DNA of 7,627 nucleotides from Zoogloeaceae bacterium (GCA_031282665.1 JAITDH010000228.1:1-7627), one strand, 5' to 3'. Shown: positions 1 through 7,398, counted from the stretch's first letter. A program made the numbers and translations. Notes: generated by a model from the letters alone, not told the origin.

Positions 1-3000
1 GCGAAATCCTGTAGCCAGCTTTCGAAGTTCGGGACGGACATGGGTCTGCCGAAGAGGAAACCTTGCAGGATGGCGCATCCGTGTTTTTTCAGGAAGGTCA
101 TTTGCGCCTGGGTTTCCACGCCCTCGGCGACGACGTCCATGTTCAGTTCGTTGGCCATGAGGAGGGTGGCGGTGGTGATGGCGCGGTTGTCGGGGTCGTG
201 GGGGAGGTTGGCGACGAAGGATTGGTCGAGCTTCAGGCGGGCGATGGGCAGGCGTTTGAGGTAGGAAAGGCTGGAATAGCCGGTGCCGAAGTCGTCCAGG
301 GAAAGCTCGAAGCCCATGCCTTTCAGGCGGTAGATGCGCTCGATCAGGCTGTCGCTCAATTGCATGAGGGCGCTTTCGGTGATTTCCAGTTCGAGGCGGC
401 GGGGATCCGCCCCGGTTTCCATGAGGATGTTTTCCACGCTGGTCACGAAGTCTTCCCGCAGGAACTGGACGGCGGAGACGTTGACGGCAATGACGATGTC
501 GCGATTTGCCCAGCGCACCTGTTGCCGGCAGGCTTCGGTGAATACCCATTGGCCGAGCGGGATGATGAGGCCGCTGTCTTCGGCGAGCGGGATGAACTGG
601 GCGGGAGAGATGAGGCCGATGTCGGGATGGCGCCAGCGCACCAGCGCTTCGCAGGAAGGCACGTTGCCCTTGGCGGAGCCGATCTGCGGCTGGTAGAAAA
701 GGATCAGTTCGTCGCGCTGGATGCCCTGGCGCAGCGCGTTTTCCAGCATCAGGTTTTCGACGGCCCGCTGTGTCATGCGCGGTTCGAAAAACTGGAAGCC
801 GCCCTTGCTGACGGTCTTCGCGCAGTCCAGCGCGATGTCGGCGTTCTTTTGCAGGGTCGCGATGTCGCGTCCGTCTTCCGGGTAAAGCGCGATGCCGATG
901 CTGGCGGAGAGGGCGAGTTTGTGTTCGGCGTAGACGACCGGGGCGCGCGCGAAGGCGGCCAGCAGGTTGCGGGTGAAAACGGCCGCCTCGCTGGCGCGCG
1001 GCAGGTCCGGCAGGCAGAGGCTGAATTCGTCGCCGGTTTGCCGGGCAAGGATGGCGTCGGAGGGAATGATGCCTTTCATCCGCCGCGCGGCTTCGGCCAG
1101 TACGGTATCGCCCGCCGCCCGCCCGAGCGAATTGTTGATGCTGGTCATGGCGTTGATGTCGATGGCGAGAATGGCGAACACGCTCTGCTTGTCCGGCTGT
1201 TCCGCGAGGATTTCCGAGATCTGCTGCAACCACAGGGTATGGTTGGGAAGGTGGGTCAGCAGGTCGTAATAGGTCAGCAGGTGGATGCGGTCTTCATAGC
1301 TGCGCTGCGCGGAGAGATTCTGCACGACGCCTTGCAGGCAGCGTTCCTGGTCCTTGATTTCGCTGCGCAGGTAGAAGCAGACGAACATTTCCTGTTCCTC
1401 GCCGTGCGGCCGCACATGGCAGTCCAGGGAGAACTGGCCGTTTTCCCGTTGCAGGCGCGTGAAGGCGCAGGCCAGTTCCGCGCGCTCCTTCGCGGGAACG
1501 ATGTCGATCAACTGCCACCATTGCGAAATTTCGCCGGGTTGCAGGTTGAACATCCGGCAGAGTTCGTCCGAGACGATGAGATGCTCGTCCTTTTGTTCCC
1601 AGCTTCCCAGATGCGCGATGCGCTGCGCCATCAGGAGAAGCTCGGTCTGTTCGGAGAGGGTGTGTTCGGTGTTGCGCAATTGCAGGGTGCGTTGCCGGGC
1701 CAGGTTTTTCGCGCGCTGGGCGCGGCCCGCGTAGAGCATGAGAAACAGGCTTTGCAGGATCATCATCAGGAAGAGCGCCCCATGCGTGACCCAGCCGCCC
1801 GTTCCCCAATAGTGCATGGGATAGCGGCTGTTGGCGCGGGTGCGGATTTCCCAGATCTTGCCGGCGAAGTAGATCATGTTCGTCTGCACCAGGGTTTCCT
1901 TTTCTTCCCGCCATTCCTGCTGTTCGCATCCCGGCTGGCCGAAGACATGCCTGTCGTCGAGGCTCGTCCGATCCGCGATGCAAAGCTCCATCCGGCGCGA
2001 ATTTTCTTCATCGAGGGCGGCGCTGACCAGATCGTCCGCCAGGACGGCGCCCGTAACCAGCCCGCTTGGACGCTGGCTCTGCCGGTCATGCACCATGTGG
2101 GAAAGGACGATGGCTTTCCGGCCCGCCATGAGGACCATGCCGGCCAGCAGATTGTCGTCCGCCGCCTGTTTCAGCAATTGCTGCCCCTGCTTTCTCCAGC
2201 CGAAGGCATTCAGGCCGATGAGATCCTTGCCGAATTCTTCCGGCGCGGCATAGATATAGGGCAGGTAAGCCTTCGCCGGCGCGGCGGGAAAATCGCGCCC
2301 TTCGTCGTCGCGTTCTCGGATCTGGGCGTTTTGCGGGTTTGTCCCGCGCAGCCCGGCTTCGAAGCTGTCGCGCTCGCCATGCTCGATCCAGGGGGAATAG
2401 GCGAAGAAACGGGTGGCGGGATGCTGCGTCATCCAGGGCTGGATGAAACTCCGCCAATCGTCGTCGCTCAGATTGCGATGGACGCGCACCAGTTGCCCCA
2501 GCATGAAAAGCACGTTGGCCTGGTCTTCCAGTTGCACATGGAGGCGCGTGACCAGGAGGCTGCTTTCGCGGGCGAAATCCGCCTTCGCCGCCTGCGTTTC
2601 CCTGTTGCGCAGATAGATGAACACGATGCTGATGAGGAGCAGCATCGCGCAGAGCGGGAGAACGATGTTGGCCCTGTGCGTCCGCCAGTATTCACGCGGC
2701 CGGGCGAAGAAAACGAGCATGATCGGGGTGAAGGTAATCATGCCGATGGTGTTGCTCAGCCACCAGGTCGCCGTGTCGAAGAAGAAGTTTTCCGCCTGGA
2801 TCAGACCGGCGGCAAGGCAGATGGCGCAGGAAAGGAAAGCGCCCAGCACGCAGGCGACGGGAGCGGCCACCAGGATGAAGCGGAGGATGTAATGGGGATT
2901 TTCCAGCGGCCGGCGGGTCTTGATCAGGCGGCGCGCCAGCCAGTAGGCGAAAGCGGCCTGCAATACCGCGAACAGGGGCAGGAACAGGCTCACCCAGAGC

Positions 3001-3254
3001 GGGACCGTGGTCCCATGCATGAGGCCCAGCGAAAGCTGCAACATGCAATCGCCCAGCCAGACGCCCGGCCAGAGACGCATGCCGAAAACCAGGAGCGCGC
3101 CCAGCGCGATTCCGGCGGAAGGGAAAAGCGAGGCGACATAACCGGAGTTGGGCGCGAAAAGGTGCACGAAAGCAGACCCCACGCCGAAATAAACCAGCGC
3201 AAGCAGGAAAATCTTGCGCCATTTGTGGTTGGAGGCGGGAGTCCTGGCGGTCAT
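1..3254 (-). CDS. Membrane sensor cyclic-di-GMP phosphodiesterase, MASE1-CHASE-PAS-GGDEF-EAL (3' end cut by window)
   Basis: Inner-membrane signalling protein that probably hydrolyses cyclic-di-GMP; 1084 codons are visible and the frame runs off the left edge just after the usual EAL ending (QGFLFGRPM), so only a few residues should be missing. Visible order: MASE1 membrane sensor with several hydrophobic helices (about 10-215, with the typical FPSAGIALGALLVFGMRLWP stretch), periplasmic CHASE-like ligand domain (about 250-430), a membrane helix (about 487-509), short coiled coil, PAS (about 550-655), GGDEF (about 668-825), EAL (about 836 to end). EAL residues look complete: E869 of EAL, N925, E957, D987-D988, K1008, E1044/E1047, Q1064. 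The cyclase motif is TGDEF (740-744), the metal segment reads DIN instead of DxD, and the inhibitory RxxD site is absent (PSDA at 731-734). I infer phosphodiesterase activity with a regulatory or inactive GGDEF. The ATG at 3254 has a weak AGG 6 bases upstream. The ligand is unknown. Confidence 0.93.
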   Translation of the reverse strand, partial: MTARTPASNHKWRKIFLLALVYFGVGSAFVHLFAPNSGYVASLFPSAGIALGALLVFGMRLWPGVWLGDCMLQLSLGLMHGTTVPLWVSLFLPLFAVLQAAFAYWLARRLIKTRRPLENPHYILRFILVAAPVACVLGAFLSCAICLAAGLIQAENFFFDTATWWLSNTIGMITFTPIMLVFFARPREYWRTHRANIVLPLCAMLLLISIVFIYLRNRETQAAKADFARESSLLVTRLHVQLEDQANVLFMLGQLVRVHRNLSDDDWRSFIQPWMTQHPATRFFAYSPWIEHGERDSFEAGLRGTNPQNAQIRERDDEGRDFPAAPAKAYLPYIYAAPEEFGKDLIGLNAFGWRKQGQQLLKQAADDNLLAGMVLMAGRKAIVLSHMVHDRQSQRPSGLVTGAVLADDLVSAALDEENSRRMELCIADRTSLDDRHVFGQPGCEQQEWREEKETLVQTNMIYFAGKIWEIRTRANSRYPMHYWGTGGWVTHGALFLMMILQSLFLMLYAGRAQRAKNLARQRTLQLRNTEHTLSEQTELLLMAQRIAHLGSWEQKDEHLIVSDELCRMFNLQPGEISQWWQLIDIVPAKERAELACAFTRLQRENGQFSLDCHVRPHGEEQEMFVCFYLRSEIKDQERCLQGVVQNLSAQRSYEDRIHLLTYYDLLTHLPNHTLWLQQISEILAEQPDKQSVFAILAIDINAMTSINNSLGRAAGDTVLAEAARRMKGIIPSDAILARQTGDEFSLCLPDLPRASEAAVFTRNLLAAFARAPVVYAEHKLALSASIGIALYPEDGRDIATLQKNADIALDCAKTVSKGGFQFFEPRMTQRAVENLMLENALRQGIQRDELILFYQPQIGSAKGNVPSCEALVRWRHPDIGLISPAQFIPLAEDSGLIIPLGQWVFTEACRQQVRWANRDIVIAVNVSAVQFLREDFVTSVENILMETGADPRRLELEITESALMQLSDSLIERIYRLKGMGFELSLDDFGTGYSSLSYLKRLPIARLKLDQSFVANLPHDPDNRAITTATLLMANELNMDVVAEGVETQAQMTFLKKHGCAILQGFLFGRPMSVPNFESWLQDF

Positions 3255-3268
3255 GCGCGGCCTGTCAT
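3251..3268 (-). other. Five-codon minigene linking ccmI stop to phosphodiesterase start
   Basis: The 18 bases read ATG ACA GGC CGC GCA TGA. The first ATG overlaps the ccmI stop (ATGA at 3268-3265), and the TGA of this short frame overlaps the ATG of the cyclic-di-GMP gene (ATGA at 3254-3251). A ribosome ending ccmI could restart, read five codons and restart again. The layout is seen directly; a coupling role is an inference and chance is possible. Confidence 0.25.
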
Positions 3269-4197
3269 GGTTTGCCTTTGTCCTTTTCCCGACCTTCTTT
3301 TTGCTTCGCTTTCCCAGCCGCTTTCCGGTTCTCTTCCCGCTCCGCCTGGAAGCGGGCGATGTTTTCCGTCAGGAGGGCGTGCAACTCGCTTCCTTCCTCG
3401 ACCTGCGGCAGCAGCCTTTGCCAGTATTCGGCGGCCTTTTCCCGCTCGCCGGCTTCCATGGCGGCGGCTCCGGCGAAAAAGAGCGCCTTGCCGTGGTTGG
3501 GGTCGAGTTCGAGCGCCCTGCTCAACAACTGGCGCGGTTTCCCCTTGAAGACGGTGCCTCCCCCGGTTTTCTGGGCGGGCAGGGCGGCCAGCGAGAGCGC
3601 CTCCGCGTAATCGGCCAGCACTCCGGCATCGTCCGGCAGCCGCTCTTCGATTTTTTCATAAATCGCGACGGCATCCTGTATCCGGTCGAGCGCCTTGTAG
3701 GAACGGGCCAGCATCAGCCAGCCCTGCTCGTCCTCGGGATTTTCCCGCAGGTGGGTTTCGAGACGCGCCGTCATTTCGGCAAACTGTTCCGCGCTCGGCT
3801 GCGCCGCCGCCTGGGGAAACAGTTCCGGCTCCAGCGCCGCCGGATTACCCAGCAGGATATAACCGGAAAACGCGCAGGCCACCAGGAACAGCACGCACAT
3901 CGCCGCCAGCAGCGGGGAAGAACGCCCGTCGGCGGCTTTCTCCGCCGCGCCGGGCCGGTTTTCTTCCAGGAGCCGGTACTGCAATTCCGTTTTCGCCTGG
4001 ACGAAATCCGCTTCGTCCAGTTTCCCGGCGGCGCGTTCCCTTTCCAGTTCCGCCAGTTGCTCGCGCAGGATGGCGAGATTGCCCGCCTCGCCCGCTTCGG
4101 CGGACGGAGGACTGGAGGGCCGGCGCAACAGGGGAAAGAGCAGGAAAGCGACGCTCAGGACGACGAGAAAAGCGGCGGCGAGGAGAAAGAAAGTCAT
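3265..4197 (-). CDS. ccmI: Cytochrome c biogenesis protein CcmI (TPR)
   Basis: Component of System I cytochrome c maturation; in this family CcmI holds apocytochrome c for the CcmF/CcmH haem ligation complex at the inner membrane. The 310-residue protein shows the family layout: first membrane helix (3-24), a charged cytoplasmic loop with the typical NLAILREQLAELERE start (40 on) and the EADFVQAKTELQYRLLEE segment, second membrane helix (about 95-117), then a periplasmic part with TPR-like helices near 155-188 (WLMLARSYKALDRIQDAVAIYEK) and 222-262 (LSRALELDPNHGKALFFAGAAAME). It ends in a lysine-rich tail (about 291-310). It is somewhat shorter than long CcmI forms and not fused to CcmH as in E. 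coli. Its ATG overlaps the ccmH stop in an ATGA, and a G-rich run 8 bases upstream could serve as ribosome binding site, so translation is probably coupled to ccmH. Its own stop overlaps another ATGA. Confidence 0.93.
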   Translation of the reverse strand: MTFFLLAAAFLVVLSVAFLLFPLLRRPSSPPSAEAGEAGNLAILREQLAELERERAAGKLDEADFVQAKTELQYRLLEENRPGAAEKAADGRSSPLLAAMCVLFLVACAFSGYILLGNPAALEPELFPQAAAQPSAEQFAEMTARLETHLRENPEDEQGWLMLARSYKALDRIQDAVAIYEKIEERLPDDAGVLADYAEALSLAALPAQKTGGGTVFKGKPRQLLSRALELDPNHGKALFFAGAAAMEAGEREKAAEYWQRLLPQVEEGSELHALLTENIARFQAEREENRKAAGKAKQKEGREKDKGKP

Positions 4198-4715
4198 GCT
4201 CCGTTCCCCCCGTCTCCTGTCTCCTGTTTCCCGTCTCCCGCCGCGAGCAGGCGAGCCGCCTCCCGGAGCGCGCCGTCATCCGGAGGCGGGGCGGCGGCAA
4301 GGCGGCGCGCGCGCCTGACGAGGTAAAGGCGCAGGACGACGACGCCGAAAATGAGAAAGAACGGCGGCCCCAGCCAGAGAAGCCAGGTCGTCGCCTTGAA
4401 GGGCGGGCGGTAAAGGACGAAATCGCCGTAATGCTCGACCATGAAATCGAGGATTTCGTCATCGCTCCTGCCCTCCCCGATCATGCCGCGGATCTTCGCC
4501 CGCAAATCCTCGGCCAGATCGGCGTTGGAAGCGGCGATGGTTTCGTTCTGGCAGACCAGGCAGCGCAGTTCCCCGGCGATGGATTGCAGGCGTTTTTCCG
4601 CGACCGGGTCGGCGGCCAGGGGACGCGCCTCCTCGGCGCCAGCCGGAGGAACGGGCGGCGCGGCCAGGAAGGCAAGGAGGAAGAGAACAAAAAGGAAAAA
4701 CAGGCGAAAACGCAT
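4194..4715 (-). CDS. ccmH: Cytochrome c-type biogenesis protein CcmH
   Basis: Thiol-disulfide protein of System I cytochrome c maturation; the family keeps the apocytochrome CXXCH cysteines reduced so that haem can be attached in the periplasm. The 173-residue product has a signal peptide or anchor (1-27, likely cut after AGA), then the three-helix domain with the signature LRCLVCQ (50-56; redox cysteines C52 and C55) and NADLAEDLRAKI, the conserved FMVEHYGDFVLYRPP (91-105), a membrane helix (about 110-132) and an arginine-rich, presumably cytoplasmic tail. The last residues before the stop (about 160-168) are written by four 7-bp tandem repeats, so this end is probably not conserved. It lies 21 bp after hom and overlaps ccmI by 4 bp. 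I see no clear Shine-Dalgarno before the ATG. The usual upstream partners ccmF and ccmG are not next to it. Confidence 0.95.
   Translation of the reverse strand: MRFRLFFLFVLFLLAFLAAPPVPPAGAEEARPLAADPVAEKRLQSIAGELRCLVCQNETIAASNADLAEDLRAKIRGMIGEGRSDDEILDFMVEHYGDFVLYRPPFKATTWLLWLGPPFFLIFGVVVLRLYLVRRARRLAAAPPPDDGALREAARLLAAGDGKQETGDGGNGA
4212..4239 (-). repeat. Four 7-bp tandem repeats at the 3' end of ccmH
   Basis: On the plus strand four consecutive heptamers follow the pattern GTYTCCY: GTCTCCT, GTCTCCT, GTTTCCC, GTCTCCC. On the coding strand they read as purine-rich RGGARAC units and encode about residues 160-168 of CcmH. Seven is not a multiple of three, so gain or loss of one unit would change the CcmH frame a few codons before its stop and would move the stop relative to the ccmI start. 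The repeat ends 14 bases before the ccmI ATG. Confidence 0.85.
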
Positions 4716-4736
4716 GATCGAACTTGGGTGGATGAA

Positions 4737-6056
4737 CTATTGCAGGCTTTCCAGGCGCAGCTTCGTCACCTTCCCCCGCACGGCCGCCAGGCTTTCGATC
4801 CTGCCGATGGCGGCGTCGGCCTGTCTTTCGCGGCAGACATGCGTGAGGATGATGATGTCGGTCTCGCCTTCGCCCTCGTCGGGGCCTCTTTGCAACATGG
4901 CGTCGATGGAAATGTCCTCGTCGGCGAGAAGGCGGGTGACGTCGGCCAGCACGCCGGGCTTGTCCTCCACCGTGAGACGCAGGTAGTAGGCAGTCTCGGC
5001 CTCGCCGATCGGGAGAACGGGCAGGGCTTCCCTGGCATGCAGGCGGTTCGGCTGGAAGGCCAGGTGCGGCACGCGATTGTCCGGATCGGTCGCGGCGGCG
5101 CGGGCGACATCGACCAGGTCGGCGATCACGGCGGAAGCCGTCGGCTCCGCGCCCGCCCCCTTGCCGTAATACAGCGTCATGCCCACGGCGTCGGCCTTCA
5201 CCAGCACGGCGTTCATCGCCCCCTCGACATTGGCGAGCAGGCGCTTCGCCGGCACCAGCGTGGGATGCACGCGCAGTTCCACGCCATCCGCGCGCCTTCT
5301 CGCCAGACCGAGGAGCTTGATGCGATAGCCCAGTTGCTCGGCATAGCGGATGTCGGCGGCTTCCAGCCGTGCGATGCCTTCGACATAGGCCCGGTCGAAC
5401 TGGACAGGAATGCCGAAGGCGATGGAAGCGATCAGGGTCGCCTTGTGCGCGGCGTCGATGCCCTCGATGTCGAAGGTCGGATCGGCCTCGGCATAGCCCA
5501 GGCGCTGCGCTTCCCGCAACACTTCCGCAAAGGGCAGCCCCTTGTCGCGCATTTCGGAAAGGATGAAATTGGTTGTCCCGTTGATGATCCCCGCCACCCA
5601 TTCGATATGGTTGGCGGCCAGCCCTTCGCGCAGGGCCTTGATGATGGGGATGCCGCCAGCCACCGCCGCCTCGAAGGCGACGATGACGCCCTTTTCCTGC
5701 GCGGCGGCGAAGATTTCATTGCCATGCACGGCGAGCAGCGCCTTGTTCGCGGTCACCACATGCTTGCCGTTTTCGATGGCCTTGAGCACCAGTTCGCGGG
5801 CGATGCCGTAGCCGCCGATCAATTCCACGACCACATCGACTTCCGGATCGCCGACCACGGCAAAAGCGTCATCGGTCAACCGGCAGGCGTTCTGCGTCAC
5901 CTTCCGGGCAAGTTCCAGGTTCTTCTCGGCCACGACCGAAATCTGGATGGGACGCCCGGCGCGGCGGGAAATTTCCTGCGCGTTCCGGGCAAGAACGGTA
6001 TAAACGCCGCCACCGACGGTGCCGATGCCCAAAAGACCAACATGGATAGGTTTCAT
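4737..6056 (-). CDS. hom: Homoserine dehydrogenase, monofunctional with ACT domain
   Basis: Cytoplasmic NAD(P)H-dependent enzyme reducing aspartate semialdehyde to homoserine, the branch point to threonine and methionine. The 439-residue protein has the nucleotide-binding loop GIGTVGGG (10-17), the conserved VTANKALL with catalytic K105, the GIINGTTNFIL signature (157-167), the AEADPTFDIEGIDAAHK segment with D192, D196 and K205 (189-205), and a C-terminal ACT domain (about 357-432; LTVEDKPGVLADVTRLLADE) that in this family usually binds threonine for feedback inhibition. There is no fused aspartokinase. I chose the ATG at 6056 because it gives the usual MKPI-VGLLGIGTVGGG start; a TTG three codons upstream (6065) is possible. 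No clear Shine-Dalgarno precedes either. It follows alaA by 31 bp, which suggests cotranscription. No TTA, CTA or TCA codon is used. Confidence 0.96.
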   Translation of the reverse strand: MKPIHVGLLGIGTVGGGVYTVLARNAQEISRRAGRPIQISVVAEKNLELARKVTQNACRLTDDAFAVVGDPEVDVVVELIGGYGIARELVLKAIENGKHVVTANKALLAVHGNEIFAAAQEKGVIVAFEAAVAGGIPIIKALREGLAANHIEWVAGIINGTTNFILSEMRDKGLPFAEVLREAQRLGYAEADPTFDIEGIDAAHKATLIASIAFGIPVQFDRAYVEGIARLEAADIRYAEQLGYRIKLLGLARRRADGVELRVHPTLVPAKRLLANVEGAMNAVLVKADAVGMTLYYGKGAGAEPTASAVIADLVDVARAAATDPDNRVPHLAFQPNRLHAREALPVLPIGEAETAYYLRLTVEDKPGVLADVTRLLADEDISIDAMLQRGPDEGEGETDIIILTHVCRERQADAAIGRIESLAAVRGKVTKLRLESLQ

Positions 6057-6087
6057 GAGTTTCAAGAAAATTCAAGGAAAGAAAAGT

Positions 6088-7320
6088 TCAGGCGCTCGCG
6101 CCGTGCCGTTTGCGATAGCTTTCGAGGAAGCGGGCGATGCGGCCCAGCGCCTCGCGTAGATCATCCTCGTAGGGCAGGAACACCAGCCGGAAATGATTCG
6201 GATTGGGCCAGTTGAAGCCCGTTCCCTGCACCAGCAGCACCTTCTCCTCCACCAGCAACTCCTGGATGAAAGCCTGGTCGTCGTGGATCGGATACAGCAC
6301 CGGGTCGAGCCGGGGGAACATGTACAGGGTGGCCTTCGGCTTGACGCACGAAACGCCGGGAATCGCGGTAATCAGCTCGTAGGCGATGTCGCGCTGCCGG
6401 CAGAGACGCCCGTTGGGCGCGACCAGATCGTCGATGCTCTGGTAGCCGCCGAGGGCCGTCTGGATCGCGTATTGCCCCGGCACATTGGCGCACAGGCGCA
6501 TCGAAGCCAGCATGTCGAGACCCTCGATATAATCCGTCGCCTGCCGCTTGTCGCCGCACACCACCAGCCAGCCAGCACGATAGCCGCAACAGCGGTAATT
6601 CTTGGAAAGCCCGTTGAAAACCAGGGTCAGCACGTCTTCGGACAAGGCGGCGAGCGAGGTATGCTCGCCCCCATCGTACAAAACCTTGTCATACACCTCG
6701 TCGGAACACAGCACCAGGCCGTGCGTCCGGGCGATTTCGATCAATTCCCGCAACATCTCGTCCGGATACAGCGCGCCGGTCGGATTGTTCGGATTGATGA
6801 CGACCAGCGCCTTGGTGCGCGGGGTGATCTTCTTCCGGATGCTGTCCAGATCCGGCAGCCAGCCGTTCGACTCGTCGCACAGGTAATGCACCGGCGTGCC
6901 GCCGGAAAGCGAAATCGCCGCCGTCCACAACGGATAATCCGGCGCCGGCACGAGAACCTCGTCACCCGTGTTCAGGAGCGCGTTCATCGACATGACGATC
7001 AGTTCGGAAACGCCGTTGCCGACGTAAATATCCTCGATATCCACGCCCTTGATGTGCTTTTGCTGCGTGTAATGCATGATCGCCTTGCGCGCCGAGAAAA
7101 TTCCCTTGGAATCGGAGTAGCCGGCCGCGTTCGGCAGGTTGTGGATCATGTCCAACTGGATTTCCTCCGGCGCTTCGAAGCCGAAGCTCGCCAGATTGCC
7201 GATATTCAGTTTGATGATCCGGTGTCCTTCCTCCTCCATCAGTCGCGCCTGCGCGAGCACCGGGCCACGGATGTCGTAGCAGACATCGGCCAGTTTTTCG
7301 GATTTCAACAAGGGGTTCAT
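6088..7320 (-). CDS. alaA: PLP-dependent alanine aminotransferase, AlaA type
   Basis: Class I/II aminotransferase very close to E. coli AlaA over its whole length (410 residues here). That enzyme transfers the amino group from glutamate to pyruvate to make alanine, in the cytoplasm. Visible landmarks are the AlaA-type start CYDIRGPVL (14-22), the APDYPLW cofactor-stacking segment (126-132), INPNNPTG (175-182), SDEVYDKVLYD (206-216) with D207 and Y210, FNGLSK with the PLP lysine K240, the YIEGLDMLASMRLCANVP stretch (264-281), and R378 in NHFRLV as the expected carboxylate-binding arginine. One small difference is GNLASFGF at 41-48 where E. coli has GNPAPFGF. It is the first gene of the block; the start agrees with the usual length, although no strong ribosome binding site is seen. 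The exact amino acid preference cannot be read from the sequence. Confidence 0.95.
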   Translation of the reverse strand: MNPLLKSEKLADVCYDIRGPVLAQARLMEEEGHRIIKLNIGNLASFGFEAPEEIQLDMIHNLPNAAGYSDSKGIFSARKAIMHYTQQKHIKGVDIEDIYVGNGVSELIVMSMNALLNTGDEVLVPAPDYPLWTAAISLSGGTPVHYLCDESNGWLPDLDSIRKKITPRTKALVVINPNNPTGALYPDEMLRELIEIARTHGLVLCSDEVYDKVLYDGGEHTSLAALSEDVLTLVFNGLSKNYRCCGYRAGWLVVCGDKRQATDYIEGLDMLASMRLCANVPGQYAIQTALGGYQSIDDLVAPNGRLCRQRDIAYELITAIPGVSCVKPKATLYMFPRLDPVLYPIHDDQAFIQELLVEEKVLLVQGTGFNWPNPNHFRLVFLPYEDDLREALGRIARFLESYRKRHGASA

Positions 7321-7343
7321 GGCATTTCGGCGGAAAAGACGCC

Positions 7344-7373
7344 ATCTTACTGTAGAGCCGATGAAAGCCGCAA
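7344..7373 (-). promoter_or_regulatory. Weak candidate sigma-70 promoter for alaA
   Basis: Reading toward alaA, TTGCGG (7373-7368) and TAAGAT (7349-7344) are separated by 18 bases. This matches three and four of six consensus positions. Transcription would begin around 7337, giving a leader of about 17 bases. A TATAAG further upstream (7387-7382) lacks a well-placed -35 box. The match is weak and only the position before the first gene makes it likely. Confidence 0.3.
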
Positions 7374-7398
7374 TTTGTTACCTTATATAGGTGTGAAA

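Noticed and set aside
2692..3222. 176-codon minus-strand frame
   Set aside because: It is an out-of-frame shadow inside the MASE1 region of the phosphodiesterase gene and is rich in arginine, proline and alanine without a motif.
63..3548. 1161-codon open frame on the plus strand
   Set aside because: It is in exact mirror register with the MASE1-CHASE-PAS-GGDEF-EAL gene, whose domains and catalytic residues are unmistakable. The frame is open only because that gene lacks TTA, CTA and TCA codons, and its product resembles no family.
3214..4326. 370-codon open frame on the plus strand
   Set aside because: It is antisense to ccmI and the end of ccmH, which have clear family motifs and an ATGA overlap; the plus-strand product is low-complexity and unrecognisable.
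4459..5601. 380-codon minus-strand frame overlapping hom and ccmH
   Set aside because: It is a different frame of the same strand as two well-supported genes, with arginine-rich low-complexity translation.
6057..6065. TTG at 6065 as the start of hom
   Set aside because: The ATG at 6056 gives the usual family N-terminus and neither site has a better ribosome binding site, so the ATG was preferred.
4431..6215. 594-codon open frame on the plus strand
   Set aside because: It mirrors hom codon for codon and runs into neighbouring genes. Hom has full-length family motifs, so the plus-strand frame is a shadow.
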